Source of the DNA: Sphaerisporangium rufum
GTDB lineage: Bacteria; Actinomycetota; Actinomycetes; Streptosporangiales; Streptosporangiaceae
NCBI RefSeq assembly: GCF_016863395.1
Contig: NZ_BOOU01000012.1
Coordinates: forward strand, 1-64,000
Direction: 5' to 3'
DNA: 64,000 bases
The notes under the pieces are model-generated. The model was not told where the DNA came from, searched no databases, and was given only the letters and a program-made list of their open reading frames with translations. Below, in pieces: positions 26,545 through 37,470 of the stretch. Positions within the stretch are counted from its first letter, which is position 1. Every line of letters begins with the position of its first letter. The translations under genes and the position numbers were made by a program.

Positions 26545-29513
26545 CCGTCCGACTCGACACCACCACGATCGCCTCCTTCGCCGCGCCGGCCGGCCGCACC
26601 GGCCCGAACCGCGCGGTGTTCGCCGCCCGCTACTACGACACCCTGGTCGGGCTGCGCCGGCTGCGCGACCTGCTCGCCGACGCCCGGCCGGACTGCCTGG
26701 CCGAGTCGGGGTACGCCGAGCACCTGGCCGTGCTGAGCACCGCCCCCGGCCCGGTGCAGCGGCGGGTGCTCGGCCATCCGAGCGCGGGCTTCTGGGTGGA
26801 CGTGGCGTGGAGCCTGGTCCGCCGCCGCGCGCACGAGCGCTTCCCCGGCATGCACCTGGTCCCGCACCTGCGGGAGTTCGCCCGGTTCGCCGCGAGCGCG
26901 GCGGTGCTGGCCGGCGGCTCATCCCCGCCGGCGGCCGTCCGCGCCGACCGCGACGGGCGGGTCGCGCTGCCCGGCGCCGGCCTGGCCCTGCGGCCGCGCG
27001 GCGCCACCCCGTACGCCCGCACCACGCTCGCCGTCGAGGCCGGCGAGCCGGCCGGCGGGCCGCACCTGGACCGGGTGCCCCACCTGGCGGCCGGCCCCGA
27101 GCTGAACTGGCTGGACGCCGACCTGCGGCTGGGCGGCCGCACCCGCTACGACTTCGCCGTGCTCGCAGCGCCGGAGGCCGAGCGGTGGCGGCGGGAACTG
27201 GACGAGTGCTTCGCGACGGTGCGGCGGGTGCACGAGCCGCTGCACGCCGAGCTGGCCGGCGGGCTGCGGGCGATCGTGCCGATCCGCGCGCCGGACGCCT
27301 CGACGCACGTCAGCGGCAGCTTCCGCGAGGCGCCCGGCCTGGTCGCACTCGCGCTCGGCACCGAGGTGGCCACGGTCGAGGCCCTGGTCCACGAGTACGG
27401 GCACCAGAAGTTGTACGCGCTGATGATGCTGGACCCGCTCATCGCCGGCGACACCGGCGAGGCCGTGCACTACTCGCCCTGGCGGGACGACCCGCGCCCG
27501 CTCGGCGGGCTGCTCCAGGCGGTCTACACCTTCGTGTCGGTGCTGCACTTCTACCGGGCCGCGCTCGGCACGCCGGGCACCGGCGGCCTGCCCGCCGCCG
27601 AGGTGATCACCCGCGCCTACCAGCTGACCGGCCAGGTGCGCGACGGGCTGGCCGGGCTGCGCGAGCGCGACGCGTTCTCGCCGCTCGGCCGGGCGCTGGC
27701 CGCGGCGCTGGAGCTGCGGCTGGCCGAGGCGACCGGGGACCTGCCCGCGCCGCCGGCGGCCGACCGCCGCGGAATCGACGCGGCGCGCCGGGAGCACCGG
27801 GCCCGCTGGGCCGCGCGCAACGGCCCGGCGAATCCGGCACCCCCGGGCGCCCGCGCCGAGCCCGCCGGCCGGCCGGCGACCGCATCGTCGGGCGCGGCGG
27901 CCCTTCCACCGGCAGACCCGGCGGACCGAGATCCGGCGGGCCGGGATCCGGCGGACCGGGTGGGCCGGGCGGGTTCGGGGGGGCCGGTGACCCGGGTGGC
28001 GGGCTCGTCCGGTCCGGTGGCAGAGGCAGGACCGGACGGCGGGGCGCGAACCGAGCTGGAGGCGCGCACCCTGCGGGCGCTCGGCCTGCCGGAACGGTGG
28101 ACGGCCGGCGCCATCCTGCGCCGCTGGTACCCGGGCGACTCCCTGCTGGAACGGGTGCGCCACCTGAGCGAGCGGGGCGAGCTCGTCCTGCCGCCCGCGC
28201 CGGCCGGCGCCTCGCTGATCACCGACCTGGCCGCGGCGCACGCCGCCTACGTCCGCGACGACCATCCGGAGGCGGCGGCGCGTTACGCGGCGTGCGTCGC
28301 GCACGACCCGGGCAGCCCGTACTTCTGGCAGTGCTACGCCTTCGCGCTGCGGCACCTGGGCCGGCACGCCGAGGCGCTGTACATCCTGGCGCACACCGCC
28401 TACCTGCTGACCACCGGCCGGGTGCCCGACCCCGCCACCGACGTGCGCCGGACCCCGGCCGCCCGGAACTGGGGCCTGGCGCTGCCGCCCGCCGGGCCGG
28501 AGCCGTCCGGCCCGGCGGCCGGCCCCACCGGCGACGCGGTCGCCGACGAGCTGCGGCACAGCCGGTACCGGGACTTCGTCGCGGCGACCGGCGGCGGGCA
28601 ACTGCCGGCGCTCATCGCGGTCGCCCAAGGGCTGAAGCCGGCGATGGACGTGTGGATCCCGCCGGCCGGGTGGCCGGCGTTCCTGCGCGCCGCCGACCGG
28701 CTGGGCCTGGTTCACCACGTGGACGCGTGCTTCGACCGGCACTCACCGCAGCTCGCCCAGGTGCCGCCCGACCAGCTGACCACCACCCGGGCCGGGTTCA
28801 GCCCGGAGCTGCGGCCCGGCACCGAGGCGCACGTGTTCCTGGCCCGGGACCGCGCGGCGCTCGACCGGGTGGTGGGCGCCGGATGGTACCCGCTGGTCAT
28901 CGGCGGCAAGGTGGTCAACAAGCACCGCGCCGACCACGACAAGTTCGGCGACGCGCTCGGCTACCCGCCCTGCTGCCAGGAGTTCTTCCGGCACCGCAAC
29001 AACTGGCACGACGACAACACCTACTACGCGGCGCTGCTGGCCACCAAGGGCGAGCCGTCGGCCTGGTGCAACCCGTTCCTGCGCCACACGATGTACGGCC
29101 TGGTTCCGTACATGCCCTGTTCGTACGCGTGCCCGGCCACCACCGCGTTCGCCGGGCGGCTGCGCGACGCCGTCGCCGGGGAGCTGCCGGAGTACCTGGC
29201 GGCGATGGAACGGGCGCTGCGCAAGCCGTTGCTGTGCGTGTCGGAGCTGCGCATGTACTGGTTCCACGACGAGTCGGTGACGCGGGACGACGCCGGGGAG
29301 GGCGTGGTGACGATCGCCTACCGGGGCGTGGAGTCGCTCTACCCGATCGAGGAGGACGACCCGCTGTGCCGGCTGCTGGCGTCCGGGGACCGGCTGGAGC
29401 TGGACGGCGAGGTCATCCGGGTGTACGCGGGGGACGCCTACGTCGGCGGCCATCAGGCCCGCGGCGACCGGCACGGCCCCGAGTGCCCCTTCGTGCTGAC
29501 CTTCGCTCCCTGA
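26541..29513 (+). CDS. HExxH peptide beta-hydroxylase-like protein fused to helical repeat and Cys-rich DUF483-like domain
   Basis: 990 residues, three parts. Residues 1 to about 420 match the HExxH peptide-modification domain found next to FxsB-type maturases: VEALVHEYGHQKLYAL with H284, E285 and H288, then HYSPWRDDPRPLGGLLQAVY from 310. Related proteins are thought to be 2-oxoglutarate-dependent peptide hydroxylases. A low-complexity linker (about 425-500) leads to a TPR-like helical part (about 560-630) and a C-terminal domain with GYPPCCQEFF (C811, C812) and MPCSYACPAT (C860, C864), resembling DUF483. GTG overlaps the maturase stop, so all three genes form one unit. The role of the C-terminal domain is unknown. 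Confidence 0.78.
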   Translation: MTVRLDTTTIASFAAPAGRTGPNRAVFAARYYDTLVGLRRLRDLLADARPDCLAESGYAEHLAVLSTAPGPVQRRVLGHPSAGFWVDVAWSLVRRRAHERFPGMHLVPHLREFARFAASAAVLAGGSSPPAAVRADRDGRVALPGAGLALRPRGATPYARTTLAVEAGEPAGGPHLDRVPHLAAGPELNWLDADLRLGGRTRYDFAVLAAPEAERWRRELDECFATVRRVHEPLHAELAGGLRAIVPIRAPDASTHVSGSFREAPGLVALALGTEVATVEALVHEYGHQKLYALMMLDPLIAGDTGEAVHYSPWRDDPRPLGGLLQAVYTFVSVLHFYRAALGTPGTGGLPAAEVITRAYQLTGQVRDGLAGLRERDAFSPLGRALAAALELRLAEATGDLPAPPAADRRGIDAARREHRARWAARNGPANPAPPGARAEPAGRPATASSGAAALPPADPADRDPAGRDPADRVGRAGSGGPVTRVAGSSGPVAEAGPDGGARTELEARTLRALGLPERWTAGAILRRWYPGDSLLERVRHLSERGELVLPPAPAGASLITDLAAAHAAYVRDDHPEAAARYAACVAHDPGSPYFWQCYAFALRHLGRHAEALYILAHTAYLLTTGRVPDPATDVRRTPAARNWGLALPPAGPEPSGPAAGPTGDAVADELRHSRYRDFVAATGGGQLPALIAVAQGLKPAMDVWIPPAGWPAFLRAADRLGLVHHVDACFDRHSPQLAQVPPDQLTTTRAGFSPELRPGTEAHVFLARDRAALDRVVGAGWYPLVIGGKVVNKHRADHDKFGDALGYPPCCQEFFRHRNNWHDDNTYYAALLATKGEPSAWCNPFLRHTMYGLVPYMPCSYACPATTAFAGRLRDAVAGELPEYLAAMERALRKPLLCVSELRMYWFHDESVTRDDAGEGVVTIAYRGVESLYPIEEDDPLCRLLASGDRLELDGEVIRVYAGDAYVGGHQARGDRHGPECPFVLTFAP

Positions 29514-29551
29514 CCGGCGACTCCGACCGGCGACCCTGGGAGGAGCCGCCT

Positions 29552-29573
29552 GCCGGCCCTACCTGCGGCCGGC
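29552..29573. terminator. Hairpin downstream of the RiPP operon
   Basis: GCCGGCC (29552-29558) pairs with GGCCGGC (29567-29573) around an 8-base loop, between convergent genes. Short but perfect; a modest terminator candidate. Confidence 0.35.
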
Positions 29574-29671
29574 CCGCCGGGATCGCGGCACCGGACGCCT
29601 GGCGGCCACCGGTCCCGGCGAGCCGGCGATCCGGGGGGCCCGCTCCTGCCGGGCCGCCGGTCGTGCCGGGC

Positions 29672-30619
29672 TCAGCGGGCCGGGGCGGGGATGCGGCCGA
29701 TGCCGAGGGTGTTGGCGGTCGGCAGCACGCCGGACTCCAGCGCGGCGACCAGCAGCGGCATGACCAGCTCGGCCAGCCGCTCGGCCCGCTCGGTGCCGAG
29801 CGCGCGCCACGGCCCGTAGGCCAGGTCGTCGGTGCGGCGCTCGACCTCCTCGCGCAGCGCCCGGCCGCGCTCGGTGGCCGCGCCGGCCGCGTCCAGCAGG
29901 CCGCGGGCGGCGAGCCGGTCCCGGGCGGCGGCCCACTCCTCGGCGGTCCAGCCGCGGCTCGCGAAGGTCTCCTGCGGCGCGGCGCCCACGGCGGCGAACG
30001 ACACCAGCGCCTCGCACGGGTCCAGCTCCGCGGTGAGCAGCGCGGCGATGTGCCCGTCGCCGCGGTGCTCGCGCAGCACCCCGATGGCCTGCCACAGCGC
30101 CAGGTGCGGCTCGTCCGGCCAGGGCAGCGCCGCGTTGGCGGCGGCCAGCGGGCGGCCCGCGGTACCGGCCGCCTCGGCCGCCGCCCGGGCCAGCCGGGCC
30201 GCCTCGGCGAGGCCGGGGTCGGTGATCCGGTCGCCGAGCATGGTGCGGTACATCCGGTCCACGGCGCGCAGCCGGCCCGCCAGCACCCGCCGGGCCGGCG
30301 CGACGGCCCAGGCGGCCGGGATGTGCTCGGCCACCATGCGCGGGCTGAAGCTGTAGAAGGCCGCGCTCACCAGGGCGGCGCTCGCCTCGCCCAGCGGGGC
30401 CGCGCGCCAGGCGAAGTAGCTCGGCCAGCGGCTGTGCACCGGGAACCCCAGATCCGCCGCCTCCTTGAGCATCTCCGGGCCGTACCAGAACGGCGCGTGC
30501 ACCGGCTCCAGCTGGTGCCACATCCGCCGCGCGAACCCGGGGTCCTCACCCATCGTCCCCACCCTCTCCATACCGGTCCGGTGCTCGCCGGACACCGCGT
30601 CGTGCTGATGGTCCGACAT
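29672..30619 (-). CDS. SCO6745-family protein (SalK-like)
   Basis: About 315 residues, helical, soluble. Its conserved start ARRMWHQLEPVHAPFWYGPE and the section FYSFSPRMVAEHIPAAW are the marks of the SCO6745 family, which includes a salinomycin-cluster protein of unknown function. The C-terminal half resembles a winged helix with GWTAEEWAAARDRLAARGLLD. The start is unsure: ATG 30619 is only 5 bases from an inverted repeat, and the ATG at 30553 has a better ribosome-binding site (AGAGGGTGGGG). It is convergent with the RiPP operon and probably unrelated to it. Confidence 0.78.
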   Translation of the reverse strand: MSDHQHDAVSGEHRTGMERVGTMGEDPGFARRMWHQLEPVHAPFWYGPEMLKEAADLGFPVHSRWPSYFAWRAAPLGEASAALVSAAFYSFSPRMVAEHIPAAWAVAPARRVLAGRLRAVDRMYRTMLGDRITDPGLAEAARLARAAAEAAGTAGRPLAAANAALPWPDEPHLALWQAIGVLREHRGDGHIAALLTAELDPCEALVSFAAVGAAPQETFASRGWTAEEWAAARDRLAARGLLDAAGAATERGRALREEVERRTDDLAYGPWRALGTERAERLAELVMPLLVAALESGVLPTANTLGIGRIPAPAR

Positions 30620-30623
30620 ATTA

Positions 30624-30638
30624 GATAGTAGAACTATC
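30624..30638. promoter_or_regulatory. Inverted repeat at the SCO6745-like gene start
   Basis: GATAGT (30624-30629) and ACTATC (30633-30638) form a perfect inverted repeat about AGA, in an AT-rich island directly before the 30619 ATG. It could be an operator or include the -10 element of this gene. Confidence 0.45.
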
Positions 30639-30834
30639 GAATGTCCAGTCGAGACGGGATGCGGTGCGGGTCTGTGGTGGCGGGCCCGGGTACGGGACCC
30701 GGTGCGGGCGGGCCGCCTTGGGCGATGCGCGGGGATGCGAGGGAACCGGAGGGATTCGGGGGAGGTGGAGGCCCGAAGGGGCCGGCGCGGCCGGCGGGGT
30801 CACGCCACCCGGCCGGCCGCGGCGGACGGCGGGG

Positions 30835-31158
30835 TCAGGGCGACCTGATCTCCGCCGGGGGCCGGCCCTGGGCGGGCCGGGGCTGGCGGATGGTGGTGGA
30901 CGGCCGGTCGCCCCGCTTGCGCGCGTAATAGGTGGGATAGCAGTCGTAGTAGCACCAGTACGGGTCGCAGTACCGCAGGAAACAGATGTACGGGCGGGTC
31001 GCGGCGGATGCCTCGGCCGCCGGGCAGACCACCGCCGAGCCGGTGGCCGGCGCGGTCCGGGCCGCCGCGGACGCGGGCGCCGCCGGCAGGCCGAACCCGG
31101 CGCCGGCGATCACCATTCCGGCCAGGGCCGTTCCGGCGGTATGGAGGAACCTGTGCAT
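30835..31158 (-). CDS. Small secreted Cys/Tyr-rich peptide
   Basis: 107 residues. A signal peptide (MHRFLHTAGTALAGMVIAGAGF...ASA) should be cut near residue 31. The mature part carries a dense aromatic and cysteine stretch, YICFLRYCDPYWCYYDCYPT, then a basic Pro-rich tail. Together with one Cys further upstream it has an odd number of cysteines, so disulphides plus a free thiol or metal binding are possible. I do not recognise a family. It is monocistronic; a 16-bp palindrome lies just upstream. Confidence 0.6.
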   Translation of the reverse strand: MHRFLHTAGTALAGMVIAGAGFGLPAAPASAAARTAPATGSAVVCPAAEASAATRPYICFLRYCDPYWCYYDCYPTYYARKRGDRPSTTIRQPRPAQGRPPAEIRSP

Positions 31159-31181
31159 GATCTTCCCTTCTCGCGGATCGA

Positions 31182-31197
31182 CTTGATCATGATCAAG
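31182..31197. promoter_or_regulatory. Perfect 16-bp palindrome CTTGATCATGATCAAG
   Basis: The palindrome lies 23 bases upstream of the start codon of the Cys/Tyr-rich secreted peptide gene, in its likely promoter region. Operator is the first guess; binding protein unknown. Confidence 0.5.
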
Positions 31198-31692
31198 CTA
31201 GCCGGACGATCACCTCAGGTCACGGACCCGTCGCGGTGCGGAGCCGATCTCTGTCGCCGATCTCGGTCGCCGGTGGCGCAGGGCGGTCCAGAGAGTCGAT
31301 GCCCGATCTCCCGCCTGCGCGGCCAGGACCCGATCCGGCGGGCCGGCGCGTCCTGAGGGGCTCGCGTGCCGCAAGGCCACGGCGCCGGTCGCGGTCGACG
31401 CGGCCCCGGCGTGCGTCGGCGGGGCCGCCTAGGAGGTCGAGGAGCAGGGGGGCGGGGGTCAGGGGCGCGTCAGGGGGTGCCGGTTAGCTTGGTGATCATG
31501 TGGGAGCCGGATGCCCTGGCGGCGGTGGGCCCGGCGGCCGGACGGCCCGCGCCGGCCGCCGGCGCGGGCCGCCGCCGCTGGAGTGGTGGTCCGCCGGAAC
31601 GGGCCGCGGGGTGGCGTCGACCGGCGGATCGGCTAGAGTTGAGTTGCTCGCTCTCTTGTACCATTCGTGTTTGTGAAGGCAGGTTCCGCGCC
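31198..31692. other. Intergenic region upstream of furA, no gene seen
   Basis: Nearly 500 bases. A frame runs in phase into furA from further upstream, but its residues are Arg/Gly/Ala-rich and unlike the family. The section around 31632-31680 is less GC-rich and probably holds the furA-katG promoter and the Fur operator. Confidence 0.5.
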
Positions 31693-32139
31693 ATGACCAC
31701 ACCCCGGACACCGACCGCCGCCGAGGAGTTGCGCGCGGCCGGGCTGCGGGTGACGGCCGCCCGCGTCGCCCTGCTGGAGACCGTCCGGGGCGGTGACCAC
31801 CTGGAGGCCGAGGCGGTCGCCGCCGGGGTGCGGGAGCGGGTCGGCCACATCTCTCTCCAGGCCGTGTACGAGGCCCTGCACGCCCTCACCGCGGCCGGGC
31901 TGGTCCGCCGGATCGAGCCGGCCGGCAGCCCCGCCCGGTTCGAGGGACGCGTGGGGGACAACCATCACCACATCGTGTGCCGGTCATGCGGCACCGTCGC
32001 CGATGTCGACTGCGAGGTCGGCGAGGCGCCCTGCCTGACGGCGTCCGACGACCACGGCTTCGTGATCGACGAGGCCGAGGTCATCTACTGGGGGCTGTGC
32101 CCCGGGTGCTCCACCGCCCGCAGTTCCCGAGCACTGTGA
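31693..32139 (+). CDS. FurA-type ferric uptake/peroxide regulator
   Basis: 148 residues. A winged helix (LRAAGLRVTAARVALLETV, ISLQAVYEALHALTAAGLV) is followed by the Fur dimer domain with the metal motif HHHIVCRSCG and a C-terminal CPGC, giving two CxxC pairs for structural zinc. It lies 24 bases before katG, the classic furA-katG arrangement of mycobacteria and Streptomyces, where the regulator represses its own operon and releases it under peroxide stress. The ATG at 31693 is chosen over an upstream in-frame extension. Confidence 0.92.
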   Translation: MTTPRTPTAAEELRAAGLRVTAARVALLETVRGGDHLEAEAVAAGVRERVGHISLQAVYEALHALTAAGLVRRIEPAGSPARFEGRVGDNHHHIVCRSCGTVADVDCEVGEAPCLTASDDHGFVIDEAEVIYWGLCPGCSTARSSRAL

Positions 32140-34401
<2,262 letters not shown>

Positions 34402-34408
34402 GCCCGCC

Positions 34409-34480
34409 GGACGCCTCCCGGCCGGACCCGGTCACCGGCGCACCGCCCGGTGACCGGGGCCGCCGGCCCGGGAGGCGTCC
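34409..34480. terminator. Very strong bidirectional terminator
   Basis: A 13-bp outer stem (34409-34421 with 34468-34480) encloses a 12-bp inner stem (34427-34438 with 34447-34458). Only short unpaired parts separate them. It lies between the convergent katG and NmrA-like genes and begins 8 bases after the katG stop. Confidence 0.8.
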
Positions 34481-34574
34481 GACCGGGTCATGACGTCCGG
34501 CCCGGCCGCCGCGCGGCCGGGCCGGACGCCGTTCAGCGGGCGGGCCTCCGGGACCGGGCCGGCGGGGGCCGGGA

Positions 34575-35423
34575 TCAGCGGAAGTCGTCGGCGTGGTCGC
34601 GGGCCCACCGGGCGTAGGGGGTCGCCGGCCGGCCGATCAGCCGCTCGACGGTCGGCAGCACCGGCTCGGGCGCGGCCACCATCGCCGCCTGCCCCGCGAT
34701 GATCGTCGCGGCCATCTCGACCGGCATGCCGCCGGCCACCATCTGCTCGCGCGCCTGGCCGGGGTCCAGCTCCACCCAGCGCACCGGCCGGCCGATCGCC
34801 TCGCCGATCGCCGCCGCCTGCTCGGCCTGGGTGAGCGTCTCCGGCCCGGTCAGCTCGTACACCGCGCCGTCGTGTCCCGGCGTGGTCAGCACGTGCGCGG
34901 CCACCGCGGCGATGTCCCGCTCGTGGATCAGGGACCGGCCCGCGTCGCCGTACACCCAGTGCACATCCCCGGTCTGGCGGATCTGCGGTGCCCACATCAG
35001 CGTGTTGGCGGCGAACCCGCCGGGCCGCAGGAAGGTGTGCGCCGCCCCGGAGCCGGCGATGAGCCGCTCCAGCAGCGCGTGCGAGCCGAGAATGGACCCG
35101 GGGACCGGCTCGGTGTCCGGGGTGACCCCGCGCGTGGACAGGTAGACGATCCGCCGGGCCCGCGCCGCGAGCGCGGCGATCGTGGCGGGCGCGGCGTGGT
35201 CGGCCGCCAGCGTGGGCCAGACCAGGAAGACGGTGTCCACCCCGTCCAGCGCCGCGTCCAGCGACCCGGGATCGGCCAGGTCGCCGCGGGCCACGCCGGC
35301 CGCCGCGGGCAGGTCCGCCCGCGCCGGGTCGCGGGTCAGCGCGCGCACCTTGGCGCCCCGCTCCAGCAGCATCTGCACCACGTGCCGCCCGACGTTCCCG
35401 GTGGCCCCGGTTACCAGGATCAT
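34575..35423 (-). CDS. NmrA/SDR-family NAD(P)-binding protein
   Basis: 282 residues. The nucleotide-binding loop is ILVTGATGNVGRHVVQMLL, then VRALTRDPARADLPA, RIVYLSTRGV and FLRPGGFAANTLMWAP, as in NmrA-like/quinone-oxidoreductase-type atypical SDRs. YxxxK is not seen. The ATG at 35423 is preceded by AGGAGTGTCC; a longer frame to 35486 lacks such support. It is convergent with katG; a link to oxidative stress is possible but not shown. Confidence 0.8.
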   Translation of the reverse strand: MILVTGATGNVGRHVVQMLLERGAKVRALTRDPARADLPAAAGVARGDLADPGSLDAALDGVDTVFLVWPTLAADHAAPATIAALAARARRIVYLSTRGVTPDTEPVPGSILGSHALLERLIAGSGAAHTFLRPGGFAANTLMWAPQIRQTGDVHWVYGDAGRSLIHERDIAAVAAHVLTTPGHDGAVYELTGPETLTQAEQAAAIGEAIGRPVRWVELDPGQAREQMVAGGMPVEMAATIIAGQAAMVAAPEPVLPTVERLIGRPATPYARWARDHADDFR

Positions 35424-35714
35424 GGACACTCCTCGTTCGCTCGCCTCGCTGCGGCGGTCGCCGCCGGCACCAGCGTGGAACATCAACCGAGGTTCAGGTC
35501 AACCCGGCGGTCCGGCCGGTCCCGAGCCGACGCCAGGGCCGGGAGGGGCGGGCGACCGGGCCGGGACGCGGTGGTCGCCAGGGTGCGGGATACTACAGAG
35601 TCGGTCACGAAACGCCATCCGGGCGTCGGCCGGACAGCCTCCGGCCCGCCGGCCGGAGGTCGGAGTCGAAGGAGCGGGCCGGCGCGGCCGCCCGCCGGGA
35701 GAGGGGACCGGCCG

Positions 35715-37316
35715 GTGAGGGACGTCGTCGCGGAGGCGGCTCGCAGGCGGACGTTCGCGGTGATCAGCCATCCGGACGCCGGTAAGTCCACGATGACCGA
35801 GGCGCTGGCGCTGCACGCCTCGGCGATCACCCAGGCGGGCGCGGTGCACGGCAAGGGGGAGCGGCGCGGCGTCACCTCCGACTGGATGGAGATGGAACGC
35901 GCCCGCGGCATCTCGATCACCTCGGCGGCGCTGCGGTTCGAGTACCGCGACCACGTCTTCAACCTGGTGGACACCCCCGGGCACGCCGACTTCTCCGAGG
36001 ACACCTACCGGGTGCTGGCCGCGGTCGACTGCGCGGTCATGCTGATCGACGCCGCCAAGGGCATGGAGCCGCAGACGCTCAAGCTGTTCGAGGTCTGCCG
36101 GCACCGCCGCATCCCGGTCATCACGTTCGTCAACAAGTGGGACCGGCCGGGCCGCGAGGCGCTGGAGCTGCTGGACGAGGTGGAGGAGCGCACCGGCCTG
36201 CGCCCGACCCCGGTGACCTGGCCGCTCGGTGTGGCCGGCGACTTCCACGGCGTGGTGGAGCGGCCCGGCGGCCGGATCGTCCGGTACACCCGCACGCCCG
36301 GCGGGGCGACCCGGGCGCTGGAGACCGAGCTCAGCCCCGGGCAGGCCGCCGCCGAGCTCGGCGCGGACTGGACCCGTGCCGACGAGGAGCGCGCGCTGCT
36401 GGACGCCATCGGCGCCGACCACGACCAGAAGCGGTTCGAGTCGCACGAGTCGACGCCGGTGCTGTTCGGCGCGGCGCTGACCAACTTCGGGGTGGCCCGG
36501 CTGCTGGACCTGATGGTCGAGCTGGCGCCGCGCCCGCAGGCCCGGCTGGACGTGCGCGAGCGGCCCCGCCCGCTGGCCGCGCCGATGTCCGGCCTGGTGT
36601 TCAAGGTGCAGGCCAACATGGACCCGGCGCACCGCGACCGCATCGCCTTCGTCCGGGTGTGCTCGGGGCGGTTCGAGCGCGGCATGGTCCTGACCCACGC
36701 CGCCACCGGCCGGCCGTTCGCCACCAAGTACGCCCAGACCGTGTTCGGCCAGGAGCGCGCCACCGTCGACGAGGCCTACCCCGGCGACGTGGTCGGCCTG
36801 GTCAACGCGGGCGCGCTCCGCCCCGGCGACACCCTGTACGAAGGGCCGGCGGTGGAGTTCCCGCCCATCCCGAGCTTCGCGCCCGAGCACTTCGCGGTGG
36901 CCCGGGTCCGCGACAGCGGCAAGTCCAAGCGGTTCCGCCGCGGCATCGAGCAGCTGGACGCCGAGGGGGTGGTGCAGGTGCTGCGGTCACCGGCGCGCGG
37001 CGACCAGGCACCGGTGCTGGCCGCGGTGGGGCCGATGCAGTTCGAGGTGGTGCGGCACCGGCTGGCCGCCGAGTTCGGCGCCGAGATCAGCCTGGACCGG
37101 CTGGACTACTCGGTGGCCCGGGTGACCGACGCGGCCTCGGCCGAGCGGCTGGCCGGCCAGCGTGGTGCCGAGGTGCTCACCCGGGGGTACGACGGGGCGC
37201 TGCTCGCCCTGTTCGCCGACCGGTGGCGGATGCGGTTCATCCAGCGGGAGATCTCCGGGCTGGTGCTCCGGCCGCTGATCGCCGACACCACGGCGGAGCC
37301 GGCCGACGGCGGCTGA
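35715..37316 (+). CDS. Peptide chain release factor 3
   Basis: 533 residues, the usual RF3 length. The GTPase motifs are intact: G1 SHPDAGKSTMTEAL, the switch region RGISITSAALRFEY, G3 DTPGHADFSEDTYR and G4 VNKWDRPGRE, with domain II around residue 300 and the RF3 C-terminal domain ending FIQREISGLVL. RF3 uses GTP to recycle RF1/RF2 from the ribosome after termination. GTG start follows GAGGGGACC. It is followed by a clean terminator, so it is monocistronic. Confidence 0.95.
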   Translation: MRDVVAEAARRRTFAVISHPDAGKSTMTEALALHASAITQAGAVHGKGERRGVTSDWMEMERARGISITSAALRFEYRDHVFNLVDTPGHADFSEDTYRVLAAVDCAVMLIDAAKGMEPQTLKLFEVCRHRRIPVITFVNKWDRPGREALELLDEVEERTGLRPTPVTWPLGVAGDFHGVVERPGGRIVRYTRTPGGATRALETELSPGQAAAELGADWTRADEERALLDAIGADHDQKRFESHESTPVLFGAALTNFGVARLLDLMVELAPRPQARLDVRERPRPLAAPMSGLVFKVQANMDPAHRDRIAFVRVCSGRFERGMVLTHAATGRPFATKYAQTVFGQERATVDEAYPGDVVGLVNAGALRPGDTLYEGPAVEFPPIPSFAPEHFAVARVRDSGKSKRFRRGIEQLDAEGVVQVLRSPARGDQAPVLAAVGPMQFEVVRHRLAAEFGAEISLDRLDYSVARVTDAASAERLAGQRGAEVLTRGYDGALLALFADRWRMRFIQREISGLVLRPLIADTTAEPADGG

Positions 37317-37385
37317 CCGTCCCCGGGGCCGCCGTGCCCGCATGGGCCGCCCGGACGCCGACCGTCCCGGGCGGGCGCGCTCGCG

Positions 37386-37419
37386 GTGCCGTCCGCCGGC
37401 GGGACACGCCGGACGGCAC
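37386..37419 (+). terminator. Terminator after prfC
   Basis: GTGCCGTCCG (37386-37395) pairs with CGGACGGCAC (37410-37419), a perfect 10-bp stem followed by TTAATGGGGTTT. Confidence 0.65.
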
Positions 37420-37470
37420 TTAATGGGGTTTCGGCCTGGTTTGTCGGCGAATAGCTGAGAAGCTGGGGTT

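Noticed and set aside
29672-30619. SCO6745-like gene as part of the RiPP cluster
   Set aside because: It is on the opposite strand behind a hairpin, and the family occurs widely without RiPP genes.
31366-31692. Upstream extension of furA
   Set aside because: Fur proteins begin near the helix-turn-helix; the extra residues are low complexity and the ATG at 31693 gives normal length.
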